Origin: an uncultured Myxococcales bacterium
GTDB taxonomy: Bacteria > Myxococcota_A > UBA9042
Assembly: GCA_903896545.1 (NCBI GenBank)
Contig: CAITYF010000106.1
Coordinates: forward strand, 1 to 64,000
Direction: 5' to 3'
Length of the DNA stretch: 64,000 nt
Shown here: positions 1 to 9,149 of the stretch, piece by piece
Numbering within the stretch: the stretch's first letter is position 1
Layout: each line of letters starts with the position of its first letter
Translations under genes and position numbers: made by a program
The notes under the pieces: model-generated
Told to the model about the DNA's origin: nothing
Databases searched by the model: none
What the model saw: only the letters and a program-made list of their open reading frames with translations

Positions 1-2787
1 ACAATGCGCATGATGCCCGGCCGTTCGCTGGGCGACGTCATTGGTCTTCTGGCGATGGGCGACGCCGCGACGATCGACGAGTTCACGCTGCGCCGTTTGG
101 TCGGCGTGTTCATCCAGATCGCGCAGGGCATGGATTTTGCCCATCGGCTTTCGATCGTTCACCGCGACCTCAAGCCGGAAAACGTGCAACTCGGTGAATT
201 CGGCGAGGTCTTTGTCACAGACTGGGGTGTTGCGAAGCACTTCGACAAGCCGAATCCCGAAGGCGAGGGGATGGTCATCGGCACGGCGGCGTACATGGCG
301 CCGGAGCAGGCCGCGGGGCATGAAGAGGAGGTTGACCAGCGCGCGGACATCTACGCGCTTGGTGTCATGCTCTACGAAACACTCGCGATGACGAGGCCCT
401 ACAGCGCGGAGACGCGGCAACAATGGCTGGAAGCCGCCAAGAACGTCGTGCCGTTACCGCCGTCCAGCGTGGCGCGGGACCGCGTGGTGCCGCCGGATCT
501 GGAAGTGCTGTGCATGCGGATGCTCGAAAAGCAGCGCGAGAAGCGACCGCAGAGCATGCGCGAGATTTGGCAGGCGCTGGATCGGTTCCAGGCCGGTGAT
601 CTGGAGCGCGAACGTCGGGCAGAACGTGCGGAAATTGCGTACTTGGAAGGCAAGACGGAGTTGGATCGCTGTGACGATCTGCACGCTGAACTGGCGCTCC
701 TGCGCGAAGAAGAAGTGGCGCTCGCGCGCGACGTGCGCCCGTGGGATGCCCAAGCGGAAAAGCAGCGCGCGTGGGCGGTGCGGCGCCAGCGGGAAATGCT
801 GGATGTGCTCTACGCGCACGCGTTTTCCAGCGCCAACGAGGCGTTGCGCCAGGCGTTGACGGAAGACCCGACGCACGAATCGGCGCGGCAGCGGCTGATC
901 GAGCTGTATTGGCGTCGGCACGATGAAGCGTCCGCGGCCGGTGATCACGCCACGAAGCTGTATTTTGCCCGCCAAGCGCACGAACTGGCGCTCACGCAGC
1001 GCACGCGGCAGTTGCCGCAGACCGGGACTGTGCACATCCGCAGTCAGCCGCCCGGCGCGCGCATTTACGCCATTCCGTTTGACCGCATTCGCGACACGTT
1101 GGGCGCGCCCGACCCGGAATCCGAGCTGGGCGCGGCGCCGATCACCGGTCGCGAATTGCCGCTGGGGCCGTACGTGCTCATCGCGCGGCTGGACGGCCAT
1201 CAGGACGCAGTCGAAACGGTGCATGTGCGCGCGGGTTCGCAGGATTTTCTGCTTCTCTGCTACCCGTGGTCGTCTGAACTGCCGACGACAGGGCGTGAAG
1301 TTGAGCTCAAGCGTTTGTGGTCGCTGCTGGAAGACGTCGAACTGCGTTCGCGGCCGCTGACGTGTCTCGTGGCAGGCGCCTTGGGCATGGGCAAGAACGT
1401 GCTGCTTGACGCGTTCCGCCGGCAGGTGGAGCAGCATCCGGAGAAGCTGTATTTCCTCATGGAAGTGAGCTGCGATCGGTTGCACGCGGACCTACCGTAC
1501 TCGACGGTCGTGGAGCTTGTGCGCATTCGCGCCGGCATCCTGGAGACGGATTCTGCAGAGCAGGCGCACCGCAAACTGCAACGCATGGTCGAACTGGCGT
1601 TTTCCCGCATGGGGGCGCGGAAATTGACGACCGCGAGGCGGCAGGAAGCGGCAGAAGTCGCGGAAACGATCGCGGCGATGCCGGCGTTTGATATTACAGA
1701 ACCCGGGCGCGCCGGTCTGCAATCCGGTGTTGGTCGCGATTCACGCAAGGAGATGGCGGCCGCTCTCGCCAAGTATTTCCAGGCAGTTGCGCTGGCCGCG
1801 CCGATGCTCGTGCTGATCCGCAATGCCCAGCACATGGACCCGTCGACCCGCGCGTTCTTTCAGGACTTGCTGGCCGATCTGGGCGGCTCGCCGATCCTCG
1901 TGGTGTCCAGTTCGACCGAACAAGATGAAGTCGAGCCGCTCCAGTCCTCCGCGCTGCGTCATCTCGTGCCGCGCCAGCCGCCTTTCCACTTTGACGAGCA
2001 ACTCGACCTCGCGCCGCTGCCCAACCAGGCGGTCATTCAGGTCGTGCGCGAGATGCTCGCGGCGCCGGTGAACAACAAGTTGCGCGACTGGATCCAGACC
2101 CACGCGCTGGGCAATCCATTTCTGGCGGGCGAGCTGACGCACCTTTTGGCGCGCGTGGGCGCGATGGAGTTGGACAACGCGCAGTGGCGCTTGGTGCGCG
2201 AGAAGCTGCCCGCGGAGATTCGCCCTGGCGTCGTCGACGGCGTGATCCGCCAGTTGATTGGCACGCTGCCGGCGCACGTCCAACGGTGCTTATCGGTCGC
2301 CGTGGTCGTTGGCGCGGAATTCTGGGCAGGCGCGCTGCGGTCCATGGGCGTTGAACAGCTGGACGACGCGTTGGAACAGCTTGTTCAGACAGGTTTTATC
2401 GTTCGCAACGCGTCGTGCCGTTACTTTGGCGATCGCGAGTACCGCTTGACTTCGACCTTGCGTCGTCGCGTCGCCTACGATTTTCTCAAACCCAAGCAGC
2501 GTCGCGAGTTGCACCGCAAGACGGCCTCCTGGATCGCCGGTCGAGGTCGCACCGATCTGGAAGAAGGTTTGCGCTTGGCGTATCACCTGAAGATGGGCGG
2601 GCAGCCTGAAGAAGCGGCGATGCTCTACCTACGCATCGCGCGCGCGGCGATCGCGGTCGGTGCAGAAGAGGAAGCGGAGCGCCTGTACACGCAAGCGCAC
2701 GTCCTGTCACAGGACCCGGATATGCAGCTGCAGGTGGAAACCGCGCTGCGGGCGATGCGGGCCGCGGTGCGCAGTCGGATCCAGTGA
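1..2787 (+). CDS. Ser/Thr protein kinase with PEGA and degenerate ATPase modules (5' end outside window)
   Basis: The reading frame is open at the left edge, so the kinase N-lobe is missing here. From the first Met at base 4, the catalytic loop HRDLKPEN is near residues 53-60, a DWG variant of DFG is at 73-75, and APE is at 99-101. These support an active Hanks-type Ser/Thr kinase. A PEGA-like segment (HIRSQPPGARIY) lies near 344-355. It is followed by an AAA_16-like signalling module and C-terminal helical repeats. The P-loop of that module reads GALGMGKN (458-465), with Asn where Ser/Thr is expected. The Walker B region reads MLVLIRN (601-607), lacking the acidic pair, so ATP hydrolysis by this module is doubtful. 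Kinase-PEGA-ATPase-TPR fusions are typical of myxobacteria; the substrate is unknown. Confidence 0.9.
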   Translation, partial: TMRMMPGRSLGDVIGLLAMGDAATIDEFTLRRLVGVFIQIAQGMDFAHRLSIVHRDLKPENVQLGEFGEVFVTDWGVAKHFDKPNPEGEGMVIGTAAYMAPEQAAGHEEEVDQRADIYALGVMLYETLAMTRPYSAETRQQWLEAAKNVVPLPPSSVARDRVVPPDLEVLCMRMLEKQREKRPQSMREIWQALDRFQAGDLERERRAERAEIAYLEGKTELDRCDDLHAELALLREEEVALARDVRPWDAQAEKQRAWAVRRQREMLDVLYAHAFSSANEALRQALTEDPTHESARQRLIELYWRRHDEASAAGDHATKLYFARQAHELALTQRTRQLPQTGTVHIRSQPPGARIYAIPFDRIRDTLGAPDPESELGAAPITGRELPLGPYVLIARLDGHQDAVETVHVRAGSQDFLLLCYPWSSELPTTGREVELKRLWSLLEDVELRSRPLTCLVAGALGMGKNVLLDAFRRQVEQHPEKLYFLMEVSCDRLHADLPYSTVVELVRIRAGILETDSAEQAHRKLQRMVELAFSRMGARKLTTARRQEAAEVAETIAAMPAFDITEPGRAGLQSGVGRDSRKEMAAALAKYFQAVALAAPMLVLIRNAQHMDPSTRAFFQDLLADLGGSPILVVSSSTEQDEVEPLQSSALRHLVPRQPPFHFDEQLDLAPLPNQAVIQVVREMLAAPVNNKLRDWIQTHALGNPFLAGELTHLLARVGAMELDNAQWRLVREKLPAEIRPGVVDGVIRQLIGTLPAHVQRCLSVAVVVGAEFWAGALRSMGVEQLDDALEQLVQTGFIVRNASCRYFGDREYRLTSTLRRRVAYDFLKPKQRRELHRKTASWIAGRGRTDLEEGLRLAYHLKMGGQPEEAAMLYLRIARAAIAVGAEEEAERLYTQAHVLSQDPDMQLQVETALRAMRAAVRSRIQ

Positions 2788-2803
2788 GAGGCTGAATTCG
2801 CTT

Positions 2804-2826
2804 CCGGCGGTTTTTTTGGCCGCTGG
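2804..2826 (+). terminator. Possible hairpin terminator after kinase gene
   Basis: A 7 bp stem (CCGGCGG with CCGCTGG, one G-T wobble) encloses a loop containing seven T residues. It starts 17 bases after the kinase stop codon. The T tract is in the loop rather than 3' of the stem, so it is not a canonical intrinsic terminator. Position and stability still make transcript end formation plausible. Confidence 0.35.
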
Positions 2827-2891
2827 ATCACACATCAACCCCTCAGCGTCTCGCCCGCGATCGATTTCACCGGGGAATCGCCAAACAAACC

Positions 2892-2920
2892 TTGACGCGT
2901 AGCGCTGACTGCGGCACAAT
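2892..2920 (+). promoter_or_regulatory. Sigma-70-like promoter for rplU-rpmA
   Basis: TTGACG (2892-2897) and CACAAT (2915-2920) are separated by exactly 17 bases, about 70 bases upstream of the rplU start. The -35 box matches five and the -10 box four of six consensus bases. It lies in the only intergenic space before the ribosomal protein genes. Confidence 0.6.
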
Positions 2921-2986
2921 TCGCACCCCCTGTGCCCCAGTCGGCCTGACCGATTGATGGCGCAAGTCTGCGAAACGAGGACTACC

Positions 2987-3322
2987 ATGGCGAGTTATGC
3001 GATCTTCAAGACCGGCGGCAAGCAGTATCGCGCTGCCCCGGGTCAACAGCTCACGATCGAGAAGGTCGCGGATGCGAACGGCAATGCGGTTGAGCGCGGC
3101 GGCGAAGTCGTGTTTGAAAACGTGCTTCTGATCGGCGGCGACGCGGGCGTGCAGGTTGGTGCGCCGTTTCTGGCGGGCGCCAAAGTGCGTGCGCAGGTCG
3201 TTGAACAGACCCGCGACAACAAGGTGCTGATCCACAAGTACCGTCGCCGCAAGAACAGCCGCAAGACGATGGGTCACCGTCAGTCGATCACGCGCGTGCG
3301 CGTCACGGCGATCGAAGCGTAA
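2987..3322 (+). CDS. rplU: 50S ribosomal protein L21
   Basis: The 111-residue product begins MASYAIFKTGGKQYR, the universal L21 N-terminus, and ends in the conserved basic region (HKYRRRKNSRKTMGHRQ) that contacts 23S rRNA. Length is close to the usual ~103 residues. I start at 2987 rather than 2954: ACGAGG lies a few bases upstream, and the extra 11 residues of the longer frame are unlike L21. It is followed 62 bases later by rpmA, the common rplU-rpmA pair. The usual third gene, obg, is absent. Confidence 0.97.
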   Translation: MASYAIFKTGGKQYRAAPGQQLTIEKVADANGNAVERGGEVVFENVLLIGGDAGVQVGAPFLAGAKVRAQVVEQTRDNKVLIHKYRRRKNSRKTMGHRQSITRVRVTAIEA

Positions 3323-3384
3323 TACGGCGATCGCAGCAGCGTAAGGCGTTCAGCCCCTAACGAAGCTCCCAGAACGAGGCTACC

Positions 3385-3645
3385 ATGGCACACAAAAAAG
3401 GTCAGGGCTCATCCCGCAACGGCCGTGATTCCAATCCGCAGTACCGCGGCGTCAAGCGCATGCACGGTCAGGTGGTTCCGGCAGGCGACATCATCGTGCG
3501 TCAGGTCGGCTCGACCTTCCACGCCGGCAAAGGCGTTGGCACCGGCAAGGATTACTCGCTCTTCGCGCTGATCCCCGGCACCGTCGCTTTCGGCGCGTCG
3601 CGCGGCCGCAAGATCGTGTCTGTGTTCCCCGTCGCTGAGGCGTAA
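3385..3645 (+). CDS. rpmA: 50S ribosomal protein L27
   Basis: The 86-residue protein begins [16 protein letters not shown] and contains the signature [19 protein letters not shown], diagnostic of L27. The N-terminus reaches the peptidyl transferase centre of the 50S subunit. There is no cleavable N-terminal extension as in Firmicutes. The translation start is preceded by AACGAGG and CTACCATGG, nearly the same leader as rplU, so both genes are probably initiated alike. It is cotranscribed with rplU. Confidence 0.97.
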   Translation: MAHKKGQGSSRNGRDSNPQYRGVKRMHGQVVPAGDIIVRQVGSTFHAGKGVGTGKDYSLFALIPGTVAFGASRGRKIVSVFPVAEA

Positions 3646-3935
3646 GCCCCGCTTCTGTTTCCCGTACAGCGTATCCGGTCCGCCTCCTCGCGCCTCCTCT
3701 GCGCGCGGCCGTGAGTCGCTTTTGTCGTCGGGCGCTCCAAAACCTCGCGCTAAGACTCCCGCAAAACCGCAACCGGTAACCGAACCGTTGTCGCGCGGCG
3801 CTGACTGTGTTACAGCCGTGCTGCTGGAATACCGTTCCGGCCCTGGTGAGCAAGCGACTGAAGACGGGCAAAAACCGCGGGCGCGTCCACTGAGACCGCA
3901 GAAGGTAAGCGCTGCGATAACGGGTGAAGGGAACC
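3646..3935. other. Intergenic region without recognisable gene
   Basis: These 290 bases separate rpmA from the FHA/TPR gene. I see no tRNA, long hairpin or convincing ORF. The stretch presumably holds the 3' end of the rplU-rpmA transcript and the promoter of the next operon, but no clear promoter boxes are visible. Confidence 0.4.
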
Positions 3936-6119
3936 ATGGCCAACGAAGAGCGACGCGGCGGAAATTCTCTCCCTCCGCATCTGGAAGAAGACGACGAGCC
4001 GATTGAAGCGACGCGCGCGATCCGGCTGGACGACTTGCCGCCAGCACCGACTTCGGCCCCCGCGTCGAGCGCGCCTCGTCCTACGGCGCCTCGTCCCATG
4101 CCGCGACCGATGCAGCCGACCGGTGGAGCGCCGCAAGGTCCGCGCCCCGTGGCCAAGCCGCCCGCGCCGCCTCCGGTACAAGACGAAGAAGATCAATCAA
4201 CACGGGTATTTGAAGTTGCCGAGGCTGAAGCAGCCACTCGCGCGATCGACACGTCGGCGCTTTCGTCGATGCGCCCGAATACAAAGCCCGTGACGCCGAT
4301 GGAATTGCGCGCCGTGTCGGGTCCCGATCGCGGCAAGATTCACCGCGTGCCCGAAGGCAAGCACCTTGTAGGTCGCGGTTTGGACTGCAACATCGTGCTG
4401 GCGGATCCAGCTGTGTCGCGCAAGCATTTTCAGATCGAACGCAAGGAAGATGAAGCGGTGCTGAGCGATCTCGGCGGCGCCAACGGCACGAGCATCAACG
4501 GCGCGAAGAAGCCGCGGCACGTGCTGGAATCGGGCGATCGGATTGAGATCGGCACGAGCGTGCTGGAGTTCTTCATTGAAGGCTCGCAGCCCGTCGCGCG
4601 CAACCGCACGGCGATGCCGGAACGGCAGGCGTCTGCGACCCCGCAGGTGCAGTACGAGAAATCGCAGTCGCGCAAGAAGTTCTTCCTGACGGCGGGTGTG
4701 GTCTTTGCGATCGTTGCAGTGGGCGGTGGCGTCGGCGCTTATTTTGCTACGCGTAAGGCAGCTCCGGCAGCCAAGCCCGCGGCTGCACCGGTGCAAGACG
4801 ACAGCGCTGCAGAAGTGACCAAGGCGATCGCCAAGGCCAAGGAGTTGCTGTCGGACACGCCGCCGGACTTTTCCAACGCGTTGGACATCTTGAAGGCGGC
4901 CAAGAAGAAGGATCCGACCAACAAGGAATTGAAAGCGCTCGTCGCATCGACGCGCAAGGAAGTGGAAGCCGAGGACACGTTTGAAGAAGCCAAGCAGGCG
5001 CTGAAGGCGGGCGACTTCCAGGGCGCGATCGCGAAGTTTGGTGAGGTCGACAAGGACACGCAAAAGTATGCGGACGCGCAGGACGAGCTGGCGGCCGCCA
5101 AGGAGTCGCTGTTCAGCCAGCGAATGTCCGACGCGAAGAAGGCCAACGAGACCGGCGATACGGCGGCCGCGATCAAGGCGTTGGACGCCATTCTCGCGCT
5201 GGATCCAAACCGCGCTGAAGCCAAAGCGATGCGCGCACAGCTGGAAGGAGAACCGGCGGACGCCAAGGCAGCGGGCAAGCCGGAAACGGCTAAAGCGGAT
5301 GTGGCCAAGGCAGAGAAGCAGGCGCCCGCACATGAGGCGCACCCAGCGGCCAAGACAGAGCATGCGGTCAAAGCCGATCCACCGGCGAAGCCGGAACACG
5401 CCGCGAAGACGGAGCGACCAGCAGCGGCACCGCACGTCGAGAAGACGGAGCCGACTCCGGCGCCGGCAGAAGCCAAACCTGAGCCGACGGCAAAAGCGGA
5501 TGCGGGCAAGGTAGACGCGTCGGGCAAGAAGGCGGACTTCACGACGGGTCTCTCGGCGTACCATACCCGGCAATGGACTCCGGCGGTGCAGGCGTTTGAC
5601 GCGATCGCTGCGGGTGGTGCTTCCAAGGACCAGAAGGCCAAGGCGGCGGCGTACTCCGCGGCGGTTCGTCAGGTGGAAGCGTCGATCAACGAGGCGCAGT
5701 CAGCGGCGGCCAACAGCAAGAAGGCGATCGCGGCGTGGAAACAGGCGTACAACGCCGACCGGCGCGTGGATGGCACGCACAGCGCGTTCATCGCGGGCAA
5801 GCTGGCTGACGGGTACTTGGCGCAATCCAAGGCGAATTTCGCGGTGAAGCAGTACTCGCAGGCCTTTGAGGACGCCCAAGAGGCGCTCAACTACCAGCCG
5901 GATAAGACGGAAGCGAACCAGATCGTCGACAAGTGCATTCAGCAGGCGGCGACGATGCTGAAGGACGCCAAAGATTTGATGGACAAGAAGAATTACCTCG
6001 GTGCGCGCGATTTGGCGCGGACCGTGGCCCACATCCTGCCGGCCAGCGACAAGCGGGCTCAGGAAGCACAGGATATTGCAAAGAAAGCGACCGAATTGAG
6101 TCGCCAGGACGCCGATTAA
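3936..6119 (+). CDS. FHA domain membrane protein with TPR-like periplasmic region
   Basis: The product has 727 residues. A Pro-rich low-complexity N-terminus is followed by an FHA domain at about 120-210, with the phosphothreonine-binding signatures VGRG, VSRKHFQIER and GANGTSINGAKK. A single membrane helix follows at about 247-270 (FFLTAGVVFAIVAVGGGVGAYF). Beyond it are TPR-like helices, an Ala/Lys/Glu/Pro-rich linker and a second TPR-like block at the C-terminus. FHA domains bind Thr-phosphorylated partners, so this is probably a docking protein in a Ser/Thr kinase network. ATG 3936 is chosen over GTG 3924 because GAAGGGA is well placed before it. It ends one base before the response regulator gene. 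Confidence 0.85.
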   Translation: MANEERRGGNSLPPHLEEDDEPIEATRAIRLDDLPPAPTSAPASSAPRPTAPRPMPRPMQPTGGAPQGPRPVAKPPAPPPVQDEEDQSTRVFEVAEAEAATRAIDTSALSSMRPNTKPVTPMELRAVSGPDRGKIHRVPEGKHLVGRGLDCNIVLADPAVSRKHFQIERKEDEAVLSDLGGANGTSINGAKKPRHVLESGDRIEIGTSVLEFFIEGSQPVARNRTAMPERQASATPQVQYEKSQSRKKFFLTAGVVFAIVAVGGGVGAYFATRKAAPAAKPAAAPVQDDSAAEVTKAIAKAKELLSDTPPDFSNALDILKAAKKKDPTNKELKALVASTRKEVEAEDTFEEAKQALKAGDFQGAIAKFGEVDKDTQKYADAQDELAAAKESLFSQRMSDAKKANETGDTAAAIKALDAILALDPNRAEAKAMRAQLEGEPADAKAAGKPETAKADVAKAEKQAPAHEAHPAAKTEHAVKADPPAKPEHAAKTERPAAAPHVEKTEPTPAPAEAKPEPTAKADAGKVDASGKKADFTTGLSAYHTRQWTPAVQAFDAIAAGGASKDQKAKAAAYSAAVRQVEASINEAQSAAANSKKAIAAWKQAYNADRRVDGTHSAFIAGKLADGYLAQSKANFAVKQYSQAFEDAQEALNYQPDKTEANQIVDKCIQQAATMLKDAKDLMDKKNYLGARDLARTVAHILPASDKRAQEAQDIAKKATELSRQDAD

Positions 6120-6120
6120 C

Positions 6121-6531
6121 ATGCCCAAGGACAACGGAATCAACGTTCTTATCGCGGAAGACGATCTGGAAATCGCCGGCATCTTGCGCAAAACCTTGGC
6201 AGGCGAAGGCTACCGGATCGCGCTGGCGTACGACGGCGAGGAAGCGCTGCGTGCGGCGTTGGCGAACAAGCCCGACCTCATCGTGCTCGACGTCATGATG
6301 CCGCAGATGAACGGCTGGGAAGTCTGCAAATCGCTGCGGGCGCGCGCGGAATTCAACGACGTGGGCATCTTGATGCTCACCGCGATCGGACCGAACCTGA
6401 ACGAGATGACCGCTCCGCTCTACGGCGCGGACGACCACCTGGACAAGCCGTTCCTCATTCCGGAATTGCTGGAGAAGCTCGCGGCGCTGGCGGCGAAGAA
6501 CCGCAAGCCCGGAACGGTCGCCTCCGCGTGA
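6121..6531 (+). CDS. Single-domain response regulator (CheY-like receiver)
   Basis: The 136-residue protein is a receiver domain with no output domain. The acidic pocket is E13, D14 and D15. The phospho-acceptor is D57 in LIVLDVMMP, with T87 and the conserved K109 in HLDKPF. All phosphorylation residues are present. The start codon is one base after the stop of the FHA/TPR gene, and the stop overlaps the GTG start of the PLD-like lipoprotein gene. The three genes therefore look translationally coupled. The cognate histidine kinase is not in the window. It may act by protein-protein interaction. Confidence 0.9.
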   Translation: MPKDNGINVLIAEDDLEIAGILRKTLAGEGYRIALAYDGEEALRAALANKPDLIVLDVMMPQMNGWEVCKSLRARAEFNDVGILMLTAIGPNLNEMTAPLYGADDHLDKPFLIPELLEKLAALAAKNRKPGTVASA

Positions 6532-7643
6532 AGTTCTCTCCTATTTTTGGCATTTTGGCGGTCGTTTTGGCTGGCTGCGCGCAGACATCTGCCGCAGGCG
6601 GTACGACGTACGTGGCTCCGGCGGATGCCGCGGGCGACAGCGCAGTGGCGACCGACACGGGCGGGACCACGAGTGACGTGTCGACGTCTGCAGGGAATTT
6701 GCCACCCGGTCCCGTGCTGGAATTGAAGGCCAACAAGGACTACATGGGCGGCGCGTTGGCAGTCATCCAAACCGCGCAAAAGCAGCTCGATATCACGCAG
6801 TTTGAGACGACGGCGAGCAGTTCATACCTCGCCACGATCGTCGGCAATCTCAAAAGCGCGCAGGCGCGCGGCGTGAACGTGCGCGTGCTGATGGACGATG
6901 AAATCCCGAATAACGCTGCCGTTGTGGCGGACCTGAAGAGTGCGGGCATCAACGCCAAGCTGGACGGTACCAAGTCGGTGCGCACGCACGTGAAGCTGAT
7001 CCGCAGCGAGCAGGGGTTTGTGCTGGGGTCGACCAATTGGTCGCAGTCGTCGATGTTCTACAACAACGAGACGAACTTTCTGGTGCGCGACGCGGCGGCG
7101 AACACGGCGATGGCGGGCTACTTTCAGGCGCTGTGGGACAAACCGTCGACGATGAAGAAAGTGACGACGAGTAGCGACCCGAACGTCGCCGTGTATAGCG
7201 AAGGCGGCTACAAGGGCTTGATCCAGCCACTGATTCAGAAAGCGACGACGCGGATTTTGCTCTGCACCTACGCGATGAACACGGATGACAGCGACGTGAA
7301 AGCGGTGCTGGCGGACATCAAGGCGGCGGTCGGTCGCGGCGTCCAGGTGCGCGCAGTGCTGGATTTGACGTCGGCGAGCGACGGCGGCGATCCGACGATC
7401 AACGCGGACGCGGGCACGTACTTGAAAGGCTTGGGCGTGACCGTGCGCAACGATCCGGGCGATGTGATCACGCACGCGAAGTTCATCGTCATCGACAACA
7501 CCGTGGTTTTGGGCAGCAACAACTGGGGCCACGGCGGATTCGTGAGCTACCACGAAGCGGGCGTGAAGACGTCGTTTGTGGACGCGGTGACCGCGGTTGT
7601 CGCGTATTTTGAGAAGCTGTGGCTGACGGGGACGGCGATCTAG
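6528..7643 (+). CDS. Phospholipase D-like lipoprotein
   Basis: This 371-residue protein has a lipoprotein signal (MKFSPIFGILAVVLAGC), predicting lipid attachment at Cys17 and an envelope location. It carries two PLD active-site repeats. The first is H154-x-K156 followed by Glu where Asp is usual, then GSTNW. The second is H316-x-K318-x4-D323, then GSNNWG. Two HKD motifs in a chain this short resemble PLD-family nucleases and phosphodiesterases; the substrate cannot be told. The GTG start overlaps the preceding stop codon by four bases. Confidence 0.8.
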   Translation: MKFSPIFGILAVVLAGCAQTSAAGGTTYVAPADAAGDSAVATDTGGTTSDVSTSAGNLPPGPVLELKANKDYMGGALAVIQTAQKQLDITQFETTASSSYLATIVGNLKSAQARGVNVRVLMDDEIPNNAAVVADLKSAGINAKLDGTKSVRTHVKLIRSEQGFVLGSTNWSQSSMFYNNETNFLVRDAAANTAMAGYFQALWDKPSTMKKVTTSSDPNVAVYSEGGYKGLIQPLIQKATTRILLCTYAMNTDDSDVKAVLADIKAAVGRGVQVRAVLDLTSASDGGDPTINADAGTYLKGLGVTVRNDPGDVITHAKFIVIDNTVVLGSNNWGHGGFVSYHEAGVKTSFVDAVTAVVAYFEKLWLTGTAI

Positions 7644-7672
7644 GCGAGGGATGGGCGCTTTTTGTGGGCGCA

Positions 7673-7691
7673 TCCGGCCAAAAAGGCCGGA
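7673..7691 (+). terminator. Hairpin between convergent genes
   Basis: A perfect 7 bp stem, TCCGGCC/GGCCGGA, encloses an A5 loop 30 bases after the stop of the PLD-like gene. An equivalent hairpin with a different loop lies after the outer membrane protein gene at 9235-9253. Both probably act at transcript 3' ends. Confidence 0.5.
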
Positions 7692-7703
7692 CCGGGTCGC
7701 GAA

Positions 7704-7726
7704 TCGCCATCGTCGGACGATGGCGA
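7704..7726. terminator. Perfect 10 bp inverted repeat between convergent genes
   Basis: TCGCCATCGT and ACGATGGCGA pair perfectly around a 3-base loop. It sits between the convergent 6528-7643 and 7812-9011 genes and forms the centre of repeat copy A. It could be a bidirectional terminator or part of a structured RNA; there is no T tract on either side. Confidence 0.45.
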
Positions 7727-7811
7727 CGGAGCCCCGATGCGGTTCTCCGCGCAGAGCGTTCGGCCCCTTGCGCGCTGGCGCCAATTCCGCGGGCCGCGCG
7801 TGGACGTGAAC

Positions 7812-9011
7812 CTATGGACACACGCACGGCGTTCCCGTGCATCCGGTCGCGCCTGGCTCGTCGATCGCACCGTCGCAGTCGTCGTCCACGCCGTTGCACA
7901 CTTCTGCCGCGGGCGTCTTGGCCGCACACGCCGTCAGGCCGCTGGCCGTACACATCCGGCTCGCCGAGCAGGTGCCAAACGCGTTGCTGACCACGCAGTC
8001 TGTCGTCAGGCCTTTGGCCACAGCTGTGTCCGAGCAGTCGCACACGCCGTTCTGCTTCACACAGTGCGTGCTCGTACCGAGGTTGGTCTTCTGGCACAGG
8101 TAGCCAACCGCGCACTCGGTGTCGTACTTGCACGATCCGCCGCAGAAGCTGCCCGCGTCGCCGTAGGAAATGCACAGTCCGCCGGGATCTTTGGGTGACT
8201 GGCACTGCGCGTCCTTGGTGCACGGTTCGCACGAGTGGATGTTGTCGGGCACGCACGCAAAAGTGGGTCCCGCCGTGACGACACTGCACTGCCAGCCGTT
8301 TGGACAACAGTTCATGCAAGCCATCGTACACACCTTGCCGTTGGCCGTGTCGACGCAAAAACCCGAGTCGCAGTCGGCGTTTTGCGCACACGGCGCGCCA
8401 GGCTCGCCGGAAATCGGGCTGGACGAGAATTCGCAGCCGTTGCCCGTGCCCCCGCATGTCCCGGATTTGCACTGGAGCCCGCCGGTGCACACGATCGGCT
8501 GGCCCGCGCATGAACCGTCTGCGAAGCAGCTGTCGAAGGTCGTGCATGCGTCCATGTCATCGCACGCCGTGCCGGCGGGGAGCGACGTGTAGACGCAGCC
8601 TTTGCCGGGCACACACGTGGCGGTTTGGCAGGCCTTGCCGTTGTCGCAGACGATGGGCACCGTCCCAGGGACGCACTTGCCGGTTTGGCACGTCGCACCG
8701 ACGAAGAAGCAAGCGTCGTTGGCGACGATGCAGCTCGTGTCGTCGTTGACGGGCGTGTGCGTGCAGCCCGTCGCGGCGTCGCAGTCGTCGTAGGTGCAGC
8801 TGTTGTCGTCGTCGCAGTTCAGGCTGACGCAGGCTACAGTCGCGGTCGCGTCTTTGGGCGATGTGACATCGGTGGGCAGCGTTTCGGCACCGGATTGCAG
8901 ATCCGTGACCGCGGTGTCCGTCTCCTGGCTCGCGGGCTGTGGCGCGCTGGTACAGCCGAGGAAGAAGCTCAACAGAACGCTCTGCAACAACCCGCGCAAC
9001 TGACCGTTCAT
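7812..9011 (-). CDS. Cys-rich lipoprotein with MopE-like NGVDDDCDG motif
   Basis: The 399-residue product has a lipoprotein signal ending at FFLGC, then an Asp/Thr-rich linker and many Cys in spaced pairs (such as CVSLNCDDDNSCTYDDCD). Near the C-terminus is VCNGVDDDCDGAIDE, the short Asp-rich motif repeated in many myxobacterial surface proteins and called a putative metal-binding motif. The architecture suggests a disulfide-stabilised, perhaps calcium-binding, surface protein; its function is unknown. The start is supported by GGGGG just upstream. Inverted structured repeats flank the gene. Confidence 0.8.
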   Translation of the reverse strand: MNGQLRGLLQSVLLSFFLGCTSAPQPASQETDTAVTDLQSGAETLPTDVTSPKDATATVACVSLNCDDDNSCTYDDCDAATGCTHTPVNDDTSCIVANDACFFVGATCQTGKCVPGTVPIVCDNGKACQTATCVPGKGCVYTSLPAGTACDDMDACTTFDSCFADGSCAGQPIVCTGGLQCKSGTCGGTGNGCEFSSSPISGEPGAPCAQNADCDSGFCVDTANGKVCTMACMNCCPNGWQCSVVTAGPTFACVPDNIHSCEPCTKDAQCQSPKDPGGLCISYGDAGSFCGGSCKYDTECAVGYLCQKTNLGTSTHCVKQNGVCDCSDTAVAKGLTTDCVVSNAFGTCSASRMCTASGLTACAAKTPAAEVCNGVDDDCDGAIDEPGATGCTGTPCVCP

Positions 9012-9149
9012 GTTGCCCCCGCATCAGAACCTAGCACATCCAGCGCGAAAACCCGTAACAAAATCAGCCGTTCACCCGTAGCGCACGAATCCCCGACCGA
9101 CCGTCGCGCACCACAGCGAAAGGAGCAAGCGGCCCGACCGGCCGCGCGG

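Larger units (their letters stand above)
7644..7790 (-). repeat. Structured repeat element, copy A (inverted relative to copy B)
   Basis: Reading the minus strand from about 7755 to 7660, this element has a block resembling CTGCGCGGAGA and GGCTCCG, a central perfect hairpin, then CCCGGTCCGGCC and GGCCGGA with a following CGCCCA. The same blocks in the same order occur on the plus strand at about 9160-9262 (copy B). The conserved outer blocks flank different central hairpins. The two copies bracket the Cys-rich lipoprotein gene in opposite orientation. Confidence 0.55.
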
